DNA from: Bacillota bacterium
Lineage (GTDB): Bacteria > Bacillota > Clostridia > Lachnospirales > Lachnospiraceae
DNA: 64,000 nt
Assembly: GCA_023423045.1 (NCBI GenBank)
Contig: JAFAGA010000028.1
Location: 1-64,000 of the forward strand
Direction: 5' to 3'
Shown here: one piece after another, positions 34,647 to 43,993 of the stretch
How the letters are laid out: every line of letters starts with the position of its first letter
Numbering within the stretch: the stretch's first letter is position 1
Made by a program: the position numbers and the translations under genes
Notes under the pieces: generated by a model
The model's database searches: none
Told to the model about the DNA's origin: nothing
Seen by the model: only the letters and a program-made list of their open reading frames with translations

Positions 34647-36619
34647 TTATAGACGGAACTGATTGACAATAGACTTTAATCCGCCCGCATGATCCGTATT
34701 GTCTTTGGCCATGGTTTGGGTACGGTTAGTCAGTGCGACGATGTTGGAGTTCTTGACGGCCACATCATTGACCCCCTTGGAGGCTTCTCCCACCATGAGG
34801 TTAATTTCGGAAATGGAATTCGAGATACCCATAAGATTGGCATTGAGAAGCTCAATCTGCTGATGGATGCTGTCCATGGTACTGCTCATAAGTCTGGCAT
34901 CGGAATGGTATTTTTCGCTGCTGGTCAAGAAATCGTTATAATTTACGAGAACATTTTGTTCCAGAAAATGAAGGGTCTGTTCCATGCTCTTTGCCATAGT
35001 CCCGACGGCCTGGTATACCTCCTCCACAGTCTCAGTGATGTTGTGGACTGCAGCGGAGGACTGCTGTGCCAGAGAACCGATCTCACTGGCAACAACAGCA
35101 AAACCGGTACCTGCCTCTCCGGCTCTGGCGGCTTCAATTGAGGCATTCAGAGCCAGCAGGTTTGTCTGATCTGCGATATTCTTAATTGTATTGGTCAGAA
35201 CATTGATTTTTTGTACTGCCTTTGACTGTTCAAGAGCGGTGTCAGTCCGTTCTTTGACCTCTTCATAGACTCTCCTTGCAGCCTGAGTGGAAAGTTCGGT
35301 TGCCGTTTTTAGCTGCTCGGCACGTTTAATGATTTCAAAAGACAGGTTTGCTCCGAGAGCCGCCCTTTCGGTGATTTCCTTCGAAGATACCCCCATCTGT
35401 TCAATGGAGTCATGGATTTGTTCCGTGGTGGCGGCGGTCTCCTCCATACTTGCCGACAACTCTTCAGCTGTAGCTGAATTATCCGAAGTATGTTCGTTGA
35501 CGGAATAGGAGATTTGGCTGAGATTTTCCGAGGATTTATTAATCTCTCCGGAGATCTGACTGATCCGCTGAAGCATTTCATTCAGTGAGGTCCGCATTTG
35601 ATAGATGGCACGGCCCATCTCTCCTGTTTCATCCTTGCTTAAAGTCAAAGTATCCATGGAAACGGTTTCGGTGAGGTCCAGCTCCGCTGTTTTATGGATC
35701 AGCCGGGTGATGCGGCGGATAGATTTTGTTATTTTGCCGGCGGCCAGATAAGCGATCAGCGTCAAAAGCAGGGTTAGCAGGAGGCTGACCTTGATGGAGT
35801 TTTCTGATACCGAGTTGAGAGTTGACAATATCTCGGACTGATCTGCTGCGATAAAGAGAGCCCAATGATTATCACTGATGATACTGTAACCGGCATATTT
35901 TGTTACTCCATTTTCCTGAAAGGTAATTATATTATGGTCGGATTCCTCACTGCTTTGAGTATCGGTGACAGCACTTTGGATTTCCGGCGCCTCTGCTTTG
36001 GTTCCAATCAGCGCCTCGTCAGGGTGATAAATATAAGTTCCCGTGGCATCAACTATAAAAGCATAGCCTGTCTTATAATCTGCAATTGAGATATCCGACA
36101 GAAGACTTCCAAATTGGGATACATGAACAGAGGTAATGAGAGCACCTGTAAATTCCTCCACAGGCATCGATTGATTGCGCATCTTCGCAGCATTCGGAGC
36201 AGGGATGATAGATCCCTGCCAATCAAACTACTGTTGGAGCTGTAGAGGATAATACCATTTTTATCGGTCAGGCTGATATCTTCGTGGGAGGTATTGGCTC
36301 TTAGAAACATGGTAACCAGGTTTTCTATTTCCTCAGAGCCTTCGGTACCCTCCGAATCTACATATGCGGAGATTGCTTTGGAGCTCATCATAAAATTAGC
36401 AGATTCACTGATTTGCCGGATTACTTCGGACAGATTACCGCTGTAGGAGGCAGCGAGATCCTGCATGGTAACCTCGGTATTTCTTGTTATGGTATCTTTG
36501 CATACGTTAATCAGATAGGCGGCATTAATGGCAACTGCCAGAATGATGGAGCAAGTGCATAAAAGAGCGACTTTTACCTTGATAGAATAGAAAAATAATT
36601 TTTTGCTGTTTTGTTTCAT
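34647..36619 (-). pseudogene. Methyl-accepting chemotaxis protein broken by a 1-nt frameshift
   Basis: Transmembrane receptor. The first frame (from ATG 36619, 8 nt after GAGAGG) gives a membrane anchor (VKVALLCTCSIILAVAINAA) and half of a dCache-like sensor up to LIGRDLSS; the sense then continues in another frame with PAPNAAKMRNQSMPVEEFTG, the rest of the sensor (YAFIVDATGTYIYHPDE), a second membrane segment, HAMP and the signalling hairpin (NASIEAARAGEAGTGFAVVA). The shift lies at a C run (plus-strand GGG at 36202-36204); one lost C would explain it. All else is intact, so the damage is recent, an assembly error, or a reversible slip. Confidence 0.85.
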
Positions 36620-36793
36620 AATGGTTCCTCTCTTCATCTGTAATCTGGTGTAAATTCGTTATTCCATTTCTTAATAATAAAATGTTCCCAGGTCTCATGA
36701 TAATCTGTTATTATGAATTCTTTGTGCCCATCCTGTGATAGAATTATGATATATGATATGCGGAGCCTGATGCCCGATACTTTTGGAGGATGC

Positions 36794-36852
36794 TTGTTTT
36801 CTTCTCCTGTCTGCAATATAATAATAGAATAAAACTGGCGTTGCCAGTTTTT
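36794..36852 (+). promoter_or_regulatory. Promoter of the M42 peptidase gene with a 5'-end hairpin
   Basis: TTGTTT (36794-36799), 17 bp, TATAAT (36817-36822). Right at the expected transcript start lies AAAACTGGC (36831-36839) / GCCAGTTTT (36843-36851), a 9-bp stem with a 3-nt loop and trailing T. It may stabilise the 5' end or cause early termination. Confidence 0.55.
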
Positions 36853-36888
36853 AACGGATCACTAATTAATATTACAAGGAGCTTAATT

Positions 36889-37917
36889 ATGAATACAACG
36901 GATTATATTATTGAAACGCTGGAGAAGCTGGTCAATATCCCCAGCCCCTCCGGGTATACCCGTGAGGTTATGGAATTTGTAAAAAAGGAAGCAGATAACT
37001 TTGGATATTCGAGCCAGTATAACCAAAGAGGAGGCTTAATCATCTCAGTGGCAGGAAAGAAACAGGAGACCATTGGGCTGTCCGCCCATGTCGATACTCT
37101 GGGAGCCATGGTCCGCTCCGTCGATTCCGAAGGAACCCTGCGATTCACCTTGATCGGCGGATATACCATGCACAGTGTGGAGGGAGCGTATTGCAGCATT
37201 CATACCAGGGATGGAAGAACCTATACGGGGACCATATTGATTAAAAGCTCCTCGGTTCACAGCTATGATGATGCCAGAACGATAGAACGCACTGACCGGA
37301 ACATGCTGATCCGGATTGACGAGTCGGTGAAATCCAAAGAGGATGTGCTTGAACTGGGAATTAACAGCGGGGATTATATCAGTTTTGATGCCAAATTCCA
37401 ATATACGGAGAAGGGCTTTATCAAATCCAGACATCTGGATGACAAGGCTTCCGTAGCGGTATTGCTGGGCATGCTTAGGGAGATGAGCCAGCAGAAAATG
37501 GTACCGGAGAATTCCTTGAAGCTGTTGATCAGCAATTACGAAGAGGTAGGCTATGGCGCCAGCTGTCTGCCGGATGAAATCACCGAATTACTGGCGGTTG
37601 ATATGGGAGCCGTGGGAGATGATCTGAACGGAAGCGAGTACTCTGTCACTATTTGCGCAAAGGATTCCGCAGGACCCTACGACTATGAGATGACGAATCG
37701 CCTGATTGCCCTGGCAAAGGAGCACGAGATCGATTACGTGGTAGATATTTTCCCTCATTATGCCTCCGATGTATCCTGCGCCCTCCGTTCAGGAAATGAC
37801 ATCCGGGGAGCTCTGATCGGTCAGGGGGTTCACGCCTCCCATGGTATGGAGCGTACCCACCGGCTGGGGCTGGAGAATACCTTGAAGCTGCTGAAGGCAT
37901 ATATCGGGGTTCTATAA
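36889..37917 (+). CDS. M42-family metallo-aminopeptidase (342 aa)
   Basis: Two-metal cytoplasmic aminopeptidase of the tetrahedral TET type. Metal and catalytic residues are visible: His-x-Asp in LSAHVDTLGAMV, Asp in SRHLDDKAS, the Glu-Glu base in SNYEEVGYGA, Asp in LAVDMGAVGD and the final His in HASHGMERTH. The inserted dimerisation domain (about 70-180) is present. The family trims peptides taken up or released by proteolysis. The start at 36889 follows AAGGAGCTTAATT; longer in-frame readings lack a site. It is monocistronic, with aldolase and kinase genes after a separate promoter. Confidence 0.94.
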   Translation: MNTTDYIIETLEKLVNIPSPSGYTREVMEFVKKEADNFGYSSQYNQRGGLIISVAGKKQETIGLSAHVDTLGAMVRSVDSEGTLRFTLIGGYTMHSVEGAYCSIHTRDGRTYTGTILIKSSSVHSYDDARTIERTDRNMLIRIDESVKSKEDVLELGINSGDYISFDAKFQYTEKGFIKSRHLDDKASVAVLLGMLREMSQQKMVPENSLKLLISNYEEVGYGASCLPDEITELLAVDMGAVGDDLNGSEYSVTICAKDSAGPYDYEMTNRLIALAKEHEIDYVVDIFPHYASDVSCALRSGNDIRGALIGQGVHASHGMERTHRLGLENTLKLLKAYIGVL

Positions 37918-37940
37918 TTACAGAAAATCGTAAAACAAGC

Positions 37941-38046
37941 AAATACAAATAAAAACCACATAAATATCGGATTATCATATTGACTATCGCCTGTTTTGAT
38001 GTTAAAATTCAAGCAAATAACACAAATACAAATAAAAACAACATAA
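37941..38046 (+). repeat. 23-nt direct repeat flanking the aldolase promoter
   Basis: AAATACAAATAAAAACCACATAA-type sequence at 37941-37963 recurs at 38024-38046 with one mismatch (start to start 83 bp). The first copy lies before the -35, the second between the -10 and the ribosome site. Such paired A-rich repeats could be regulator sites. Confidence 0.6.
37980..38008 (+). promoter_or_regulatory. Promoter of the aldolase-kinase operon
   Basis: TTGACT (37980-37985), 17 bp, TAAAAT (38003-38008), about 55 nt before the start codon and bracketed by the 23-nt direct repeats. Confidence 0.65.
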
Positions 38047-38063
38047 GCGGGAGGCTATACAGG

Positions 38064-38861
38064 ATGAAATCTGAATATGAAATCAAGGAAGAAATCTGTG
38101 AGATTGGAAGAAGGATCTATAACAAGGGAATGGTTGCTGCCAATGACGGTAACATTTCTGTTAAAATTGGGGAGAATGAATTTCTCTGCACCCCGACCGG
38201 CGTAAGTAAAGGATTTATGACACCGGAATATATCTGCAAGGTGGATGGAGAAGGCAGGGTAATCCAGGCAAACCCCGGCTACAAGCCTTCCTCTGAGATT
38301 AAGATGCATCTGAGAGTATATAAGGAGAGGCCGGATGTGGAATCGGTAGTACACGCCCATCCGATTTATGCTACCGCCTTTGCCATCGCAGGAATACCGC
38401 TTACCCAGCCGATTATGCCTGAGGCGGTGATTACTCTTGGCAGTGTGCCCATCGCGGAATATGGCACTCCTTCCACCGAGGAGATTCCCGATGCGGTGTC
38501 CAGGTATCTCCCTTACTATGATGCCGTTCTGCTTGAGAATCACGGAGCATTAACCTATGGTGCTTCCCTGCTGAATGCATATCATAAGATGGAGTCGGTT
38601 GAGTTCTATGCGCAGCTGCTGTATATTTCCAAACAGCTGGGTGGGCCGAAGGAGTTATCGGAGGACCAGGTTCAGAAGCTGTATGAGATTCGAAGGCAGT
38701 TTGGGCTGACAGGCAAGCATCCTGCTGATTTTAGTGAGGATGCGAGTTACAGCAGTGTCAGTGGCTGCGGCAACGAAGGAAAATACAGCGGTAAGGATGC
38801 AGAGGAGGAACTGGCAGAGAAGATTGCAAGCAAGGTAATTGAGCGATTAGGAAAGAAATAA
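38064..38861 (+). CDS. Class II sugar-phosphate aldolase with C-terminal helical tail (265 aa)
   Basis: Zinc aldolase of the fuculose/rhamnulose-phosphate type, which splits the sugar phosphate into DHAP and lactaldehyde. Visible landmarks: AANDGNISVK (phosphate loop), the zinc His pair in VVHAHPIYATAFA, catalytic Glu in PEAVITLG and the distal zinc His in YHKMESVEFYAQ. The core ends near residue 218. A Ser/Gly-rich linker (SYSSVSGCGNEGKYSGK) then leads to an amphipathic helix (EEELAEKIASKVIERLGKK), closely resembling the encapsulation peptides that target enzymes into fucose/rhamnose microcompartments. Kinase follows directly. Confidence 0.9.
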   Translation: MKSEYEIKEEICEIGRRIYNKGMVAANDGNISVKIGENEFLCTPTGVSKGFMTPEYICKVDGEGRVIQANPGYKPSSEIKMHLRVYKERPDVESVVHAHPIYATAFAIAGIPLTQPIMPEAVITLGSVPIAEYGTPSTEEIPDAVSRYLPYYDAVLLENHGALTYGASLLNAYHKMESVEFYAQLLYISKQLGGPKELSEDQVQKLYEIRRQFGLTGKHPADFSEDASYSSVSGCGNEGKYSGKDAEEELAEKIASKVIERLGKK

Positions 38862-38873
38862 ATGGGGTGCAGT

Positions 38874-40337
38874 ATGAGCAGGTATTATCTGGCAGTAGAT
38901 ATCGGTGCCTCCAGCGGACGCCATATTCTGGGATGGCTGGAAGAAGGAAAGCTGAAAACGGAAGAGGTGTACCGCTTTAGTAACGGCCTGACAAAACGAA
39001 ACGGACATCTGTGCTGGAATTTTGACCAGCTGTTTCGGGAAATTGTAGCCGGAATGAAATATTGTAAGGAAATCGGAAAATGTCCGATCAGTGTCGCTAT
39101 CGATACCTGGGGAGTTGATTTTGTACTGCTGGATGACAAGGATCAGCTTTTAGGGGATACGGTTGGCTATCGTGACCGTAGAACTGAAGGAATCGATGAT
39201 AAGGTTTATCAGATTATTCCTGAGAAAGAGCTATACGGCAGGAATGGGATACAGAAGGCGATTTTTAACAGCATCTATCAACTGTATGCCATTAAAGAGG
39301 AGAAGCCGGAACATTTGGAGAAGGCAAAAGCTTATCTTATGACACCGGAGTACTTTAACTTCCTCTTAACAGGAGTGAAGATGGCGGAATATACCATAGC
39401 AACGACATCTCAACTAGTCGATGCGAGAACCAGGGATTGGGATTATGAGCTTATGGATCGGCTGGGATTTCCCAGGGACATTTTCATGCCCATTCATATG
39501 CCCGGAAGGACGGTGGGGAATCTTAGACCGGAACTGATCGAGGAGATCGGATATGATCTTAAGGTGGTTCTGGCAGGAAGTCATGATACGGCATCCGCGG
39601 TGGTTTCTGTTCCGGCGGAGGGAGAGGATGTGCTCTATATCAGTTCGGGCACCTGGTCCCTGATGGGAGTGGAGCGCAGTAAGGCGGATCTTAGCAGTAA
39701 GAGCCAGGAACATAACTTTACCAATGAAGGCGGTTATGATTACCGCTTCCGTTATCTGAAGAATATCATGGGGCTATGGATGATACAATCCGTCCGCAAT
39801 GAAGTAAAGGACGGACGCTCCGGCAGGGAATGTTCCGGAGATGAAAGCCGCAAGACGGAGCTTTCATTTGCAGAGCTTTGTACCATGGCTGAAGCAAACA
39901 GTGATTTTCCCGGCCGCGTTGATGTAAATGATGCTTCTTTCCTGTCTCCGGACAGTATGATTCAGGCGATCAGGGAATATCTGGCCAAAACCGGGCAGCC
40001 TCTTCCGGAGGATCTGGGGCAGTTGTCCGCCTGTATCTATCAGAGTCTGGCGGAGTGTTATGCCGGGACAGTAAAGGAGCTGGAAGAGATTACGGGAAAG
40101 GTTTATCCGGGGATACATATTGTAGGAGGAGGCTCCAATGCGGATTATCTGAACCGGCTGACGGCCGGTAAGACCGGCAAGACCGTGTATGCCGGTCCCG
40201 CGGAAGCTACGGCAATCGGCAATATAGCCGTGCAGCTGCTTAGTCAGGGGGTATTTGAAAACTTGTCACAGGTGCGGGGATGTATTTATCGTTCCTTTGA
40301 TATCAGGGAATATAAGGCGGATTCCCCCGAAGTGTAA
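38874..40337 (+). CDS. rhaB: Rhamnulokinase-like FGGY carbohydrate kinase (487 aa)
   Basis: Sugar kinase of the FGGY family: the phosphate-1 loop VDIGASSGRHILG, the hallmark AIDTWGVDFVLLD, substrate region YRDRRTEG and the adenosine motif IVGGGSNADYLNRL with ISSGTWSLMG. The IDTWGVDF block marks the L-rhamnulose/L-fuculose kinase group. It starts 12 nt after the aldolase stop (ATG 38874 behind GGGGTG), so kinase and aldolase form one operon making and cleaving a deoxyketose phosphate. No isomerase or transporter gene is nearby; those must lie elsewhere. rhaB is preferred over fucK on this motif, without a search. Confidence 0.85.
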   Translation: MSRYYLAVDIGASSGRHILGWLEEGKLKTEEVYRFSNGLTKRNGHLCWNFDQLFREIVAGMKYCKEIGKCPISVAIDTWGVDFVLLDDKDQLLGDTVGYRDRRTEGIDDKVYQIIPEKELYGRNGIQKAIFNSIYQLYAIKEEKPEHLEKAKAYLMTPEYFNFLLTGVKMAEYTIATTSQLVDARTRDWDYELMDRLGFPRDIFMPIHMPGRTVGNLRPELIEEIGYDLKVVLAGSHDTASAVVSVPAEGEDVLYISSGTWSLMGVERSKADLSSKSQEHNFTNEGGYDYRFRYLKNIMGLWMIQSVRNEVKDGRSGRECSGDESRKTELSFAELCTMAEANSDFPGRVDVNDASFLSPDSMIQAIREYLAKTGQPLPEDLGQLSACIYQSLAECYAGTVKELEEITGKVYPGIHIVGGGSNADYLNRLTAGKTGKTVYAGPAEATAIGNIAVQLLSQGVFENLSQVRGCIYRSFDIREYKADSPEV

Positions 40338-40343
40338 TGCTTT

Positions 40344-40517
40344 TGTTACTGTTCATAGGCCACAAACGCGACGTGTTTTTTGTGAGTGAAGCGAAGCGAA
40401 AGTCACAGAAAACCGGAGAATTGCAGCGCCAAAACGCTTCTTTTGCGTTTTGTGTGCATCGTGAAGCGTGTACTGGTCGCGGAACTGCTGTATTTTGCAG
40501 TGGAGTGAACAGTAACA
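40344..40517. repeat. MITE-like palindromic element with 12-bp terminal inverted repeats
   Basis: TGTTACTGTTCA (40344-40355) and TGAACAGTAACA (40506-40517) are perfect inverted ends of a 174-bp non-coding element. Inside are further hairpins: AAAACGC/GCGTTTT (40431-40451) and CTGC/GCAG near 40482-40500. Short readings on both strands are by-products. No clear target duplication is seen. It is either a miniature transposable element or a structured intergenic repeat. Confidence 0.7.
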
Positions 40518-40611
40518 TCTTTTCTGTCGCTTATTGACAAGGAGTAAAAACAACGTTACAATAAGGAACATAAATATAGCTTACTTCTAATTTCCGTCCC
40601 TATATATAACT

Positions 40612-40668
40612 GATAAAATAGTCTGCCTGGCTGTTGGCATTTCATGCTGCTGAGCAGATTATTTTATC
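40612..40668 (+). terminator. Hairpin upstream of the deoR-type gene
   Basis: GATAAAATAGTCTGC pairs with GCAGATTATTTTATC (one mismatch) over a 27-nt loop. It could end the kinase transcript after the palindromic element. The remaining gap 40518-40721 shows no gene. Confidence 0.5.
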
Positions 40669-40721
40669 GTTTGGATATAGGGAATTTTTAGAATTGAAAA
40701 CTGATGAAAGTAGGTATAAGC

Positions 40722-41501
40722 ATGCTCGCGATTGAAAGAAGAAATCAGATATTGGCATTGCTCCAGAAGGAGAGCCGGGTGGTGGTCGCTGACCTGGCCA
40801 AAGCCTTTCAGGTTACGGAAGAAACGATTCGCAGGGATCTGGAAAAGCTTGAGAGGGAGGGCTTTGCAAAAAAAGCCTATGGAGGGGCAATCATTAATGA
40901 AAGTTTTCATATGGACCTTCCCTATACGGTCAGAAAAAAGGCTAATGTCCGGAATAAGCAGGATATTGCTGAGCTTGTGGGAAATCTCGTTCAGGATGGG
41001 GACCATATTATGCTGGATGCCAGTTCAACAGCAGTTTATATAGCGAAGCGTCTGAAGAATAAGAAGAATTTGACCCTGATTACCAATTCTATTGAGATAT
41101 TGCTGGAGTTGTCCGATGTCACAGGCTGGAAGGTTCTGTCCACCGGCGGGGTAATGAAGGAAGGCTCCCTTTCGCTGGTGGGGCATCAGGCGGAGAGGAT
41201 GATCCGTTCCTTCCATGTGGATAAGACCATCATTTCCTGTAAGGGGGTTGACCTGGATAAAGGAATGACGGATTCTAATGAAATGGAGGCTCATATTAAG
41301 AAGTTGATGTTGGATTCAGCCAATATGAGGATTCTGGCAGCGGACAGCTCCAAATTTGACAAGATATCTTTTACCAAAATTGATGAGCTGAGTGGGATTA
41401 ATTTAGTTGTGACGGATATTGAACCTGATCTGAAATGGAGGAGGGCCTTCCGTTCCATGAATATGGAAAGCTGTTACAAGGGAAAGGGGGAAGAATTTTA
41501 A
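40722..41501 (+). CDS. DeoR-family sugar-phosphate-responsive regulator (259 aa)
   Basis: N-terminal winged helix-turn-helix typical of DeoR/GlpR (RRNQILALLQKESRVVVADL, FQVTEETIRRDLEKLEREGF, KKAYGGAI) and a C-terminal sugar-phosphate-binding domain of isomerase fold (IMLDASSTAVYIAKRL, LITNSIEILLEL, KVLSTGGVMKEGSLSLVG). Effectors of this family are sugar phosphates. ATG 40722 is preferred over 40704 because GTAGG lies 8 nt before it. Its position after the aldolase-kinase pair, same strand, suggests that it represses that operon in the absence of a ketose phosphate; no operator was identified with certainty. Confidence 0.92.
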   Translation: MLAIERRNQILALLQKESRVVVADLAKAFQVTEETIRRDLEKLEREGFAKKAYGGAIINESFHMDLPYTVRKKANVRNKQDIAELVGNLVQDGDHIMLDASSTAVYIAKRLKNKKNLTLITNSIEILLELSDVTGWKVLSTGGVMKEGSLSLVGHQAERMIRSFHVDKTIISCKGVDLDKGMTDSNEMEAHIKKLMLDSANMRILAADSSKFDKISFTKIDELSGINLVVTDIEPDLKWRRAFRSMNMESCYKGKGEEF

Positions 41502-41643
41502 CGAAAACTTATTTCGTACAGGGAAAGACTAGCAAAAAGTGGCATAAAGTGATATAATACGTTCGGATATACTATTTCGCACAGAACTTATACAAAGAAC
41601 TTCATAAGCTAATCGAACAAAGATAAGAACTCTGGAGGAAAAT

Positions 41644-43938
41644 ATGAAAAGGACAAATGACAGCTATTGGGAAAAGTTACGAATGGGATTGAGGAATCTA
41701 ACAGGGAAGCATCGAAAAACCGGTGAAGGCCATGCGGAGAGCATGAGGGCTTCTCTGGAGAATGTGGAACAGAAGAAAGAGGAAGTAAAGAAAAAAGCAA
41801 AGGAAACAAGAAAAAAGGCAAAAGAGGCGAAGGATAGATATGTAAGTGATAAAAAGGAGATGCTGGAGAATGCAGTCAAGCTGAACTTTTTCTCAACAAT
41901 TCGCTTCAAATTGGTAGCCTCCTTCCTGGTACCCATCGCATTCATTATTATTCTGGGTATCGTATCCTTCTCCAAGGCATCGGAAGGAATTCGGACGAAT
42001 TATGAAAAGGCAACTGCTGACGCAATTAATATGACCGGAGAGTACATGCGTTTTGGCTTTGAATCGGTGGAGGCAACCGCGATACAATATGTCAATGACA
42101 ACACGATCATCAAGTATTTCCTAAATCTGAGCAGTATTATAGAGAAGAATGATTCACGCAGATCCATTACCAGTGTCCTGATGGCCAAGCAGACAACCGA
42201 TGAATTTATTAAGAATATATACCTGCTGTCGGATCAGGCAGAGTCCATAACAACTGCGGGTAAGCGTTATGACAGCGGTGTACTCGCCAGCTTCAAAGAG
42301 ACGGAGGTGGGAGCCTTCCTGGCCAGTAACAGGACCAAGAATCTTTGGGATGGAGAGGATGCGGCAATTGACGAGTTGCTGGGTTCCACCGGAAAAGATT
42401 ACTCCATGCGTTTGGCCCGTACCTTTGCCGGTGTGGATGCAGTTTTGGTTATTGAGACAAAAACAAATGTGATTACCGATATTTTATCCAGCCTGCAATT
42501 TGATAAGACCGGCTTCCTTGGCCTGGTTACTCCTGACGGCAGAGAGATCATAGATGTTTCTTTAAAGCAGCAGGAACCGGGGTTTGATATGGAAGCGATG
42601 CTGGCGGAGCCCGTGTTTGCCAATGAGAGTTTTTATCAGGAGGCAAAGGAGTCGGAGGAAAAGAACGGATCAAAATATGTAGATTATAAAGGGGATACCT
42701 ATTTATTTATGTATTCCAAGATTGGCAACACCGGAGCCATTTTATGCGGTTTAATGCCCCAATCTACAATTACCAGCCAGGCGGACAGTATTAAGAATGT
42801 TACAATTATCATTGTGATTATTGCACTTATTCTGGCGATTCTCATCGTCGCATGGCTGACCACCGGAATTGATCTGACTATTAAGAGAATCATTGACAAG
42901 CTCAGACTTGCGGCAAGGGGTGACCTTACAGTTCAGTTTGATTCCAGACGCAAGGATGAATTCCGTATCCTGATTGATGAGATTCAATTGACCTTTGCCA
43001 ACATGAAGAGTTTGATTCAGCAGGTAAAGGAGCTGAGCAGCGAGGTATCAGAGTCCTCAGCCAATGTATCCGAGACCTCGGAGAGATTCCTGAAATCCTC
43101 GGAAGATATCTCTTCGGCAATGAATGAGATTGAGCAGGGTATTAACCAGCAGGCAAAGGATGCGGAGGAATGTCTGGTTCAGATGGACAGCCTCTCCCAG
43201 AAGATAGAGGTTGTGAGTGAGAACACCAGGGAGATCGGTCAGGTTGCCGAGGTTACCAGAAAGAGTGTTGAAGAAGGCACGGTAGTCTCACAGGAGCTGA
43301 ATGCCCAGACAAGATCTACGATCGAGATCACGACAGGAATTATCAATGATATCGAGAAGCTAGCGGAGAAATCCTCCTCTATTCATAAGATTATCAATGT
43401 AATTAATGATATTGCGAACCAGACGAATCTATTGTCCCTGAATGCTTCCATTGAGGCGGCAAGGGCCGGAGAACATGGTAAGGGCTTCGCGGTAGTTGCC
43501 AGTGAGATCAGAACCCTTGCGGAGCAGTCCAAGAATTCCGTCAATGACATTAAGAAGATTATTGGCAGCATTCAGGAGGATACCAAGTATGTAGCTGAAA
43601 CAGCGCGTAAGGCGGAGCAGGTATTGCAGTTCCAGGAGAATGCGGTTAAGAATACGACGGATTCCTATCAGAATATTAATGAGAGCGTGGAAAGACTGGT
43701 TGTATTCCTTCGTTACATTACGGATAATGTTGCTAATATCGAGGAAGCGAGAGTTAGTACGCTGGCGGCAATCGAGAATATCTCAGCTGTGCTTGAGGAG
43801 ATTGCAGCATCCTCCAATAATGTAAACCAGACTTCTTCCGAGCAGCTAAATGCAGTAGAATCCCTGAACAAGTCAGCGACGAAGCTGAACAGCAATGCCG
43901 ACTATCTGGTAAGAGAGGTTCAGAAGTTCATTGTATAA
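41644..43938 (+). CDS. Methyl-accepting chemotaxis protein with charged N-terminal coil (764 aa)
   Basis: Receptor with two membrane segments (about 90-108 and 386-408), a large outside sensor between them, HAMP (about 408-460) and a signalling domain whose tip reads NASIEAARAGEHGKGFAVVA. The odd feature is an 85-residue cytoplasmic N-terminus before the first membrane segment, rich in Lys/Glu (ENVEQKKEEVKKKAKETRKK) and predicted as coiled coil; ordinary receptors have only a few residues there. AGAACTCTGGAGG gives the ribosome site. It is monocistronic with its own terminator. Unlike the receptor at 34.6 kb it is intact. The ligand is unknown. Confidence 0.95.
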   Translation: MKRTNDSYWEKLRMGLRNLTGKHRKTGEGHAESMRASLENVEQKKEEVKKKAKETRKKAKEAKDRYVSDKKEMLENAVKLNFFSTIRFKLVASFLVPIAFIIILGIVSFSKASEGIRTNYEKATADAINMTGEYMRFGFESVEATAIQYVNDNTIIKYFLNLSSIIEKNDSRRSITSVLMAKQTTDEFIKNIYLLSDQAESITTAGKRYDSGVLASFKETEVGAFLASNRTKNLWDGEDAAIDELLGSTGKDYSMRLARTFAGVDAVLVIETKTNVITDILSSLQFDKTGFLGLVTPDGREIIDVSLKQQEPGFDMEAMLAEPVFANESFYQEAKESEEKNGSKYVDYKGDTYLFMYSKIGNTGAILCGLMPQSTITSQADSIKNVTIIIVIIALILAILIVAWLTTGIDLTIKRIIDKLRLAARGDLTVQFDSRRKDEFRILIDEIQLTFANMKSLIQQVKELSSEVSESSANVSETSERFLKSSEDISSAMNEIEQGINQQAKDAEECLVQMDSLSQKIEVVSENTREIGQVAEVTRKSVEEGTVVSQELNAQTRSTIEITTGIINDIEKLAEKSSSIHKIINVINDIANQTNLLSLNASIEAARAGEHGKGFAVVASEIRTLAEQSKNSVNDIKKIIGSIQEDTKYVAETARKAEQVLQFQENAVKNTTDSYQNINESVERLVVFLRYITDNVANIEEARVSTLAAIENISAVLEEIAASSNNVNQTSSEQLNAVESLNKSATKLNSNADYLVREVQKFIV

Positions 43939-43954
43939 TTGATTTATATATATT

Positions 43955-43993
43955 ACATCCCGAATGTATTCTTAATGAATATATTCGGGATGT
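43955..43993 (+). terminator. Terminator of the chemotaxis receptor gene
   Basis: ACATCCCGAAT pairs with ATTCGGGATGT, followed by TTTT. Confidence 0.9.

Noticed and set aside
36190..36215. Programmed -1 frameshifting in the chemotaxis receptor gene
   Set aside because: No slippery heptamer or downstream pseudoknot is apparent; a lost base in a C run is simpler, though a reversible slip is kept as an option.
40337..40571. Short frames on both strands in the palindromic element
   Set aside because: They follow the element's inverted-repeat structure and resemble each other for that reason; no ribosome sites.
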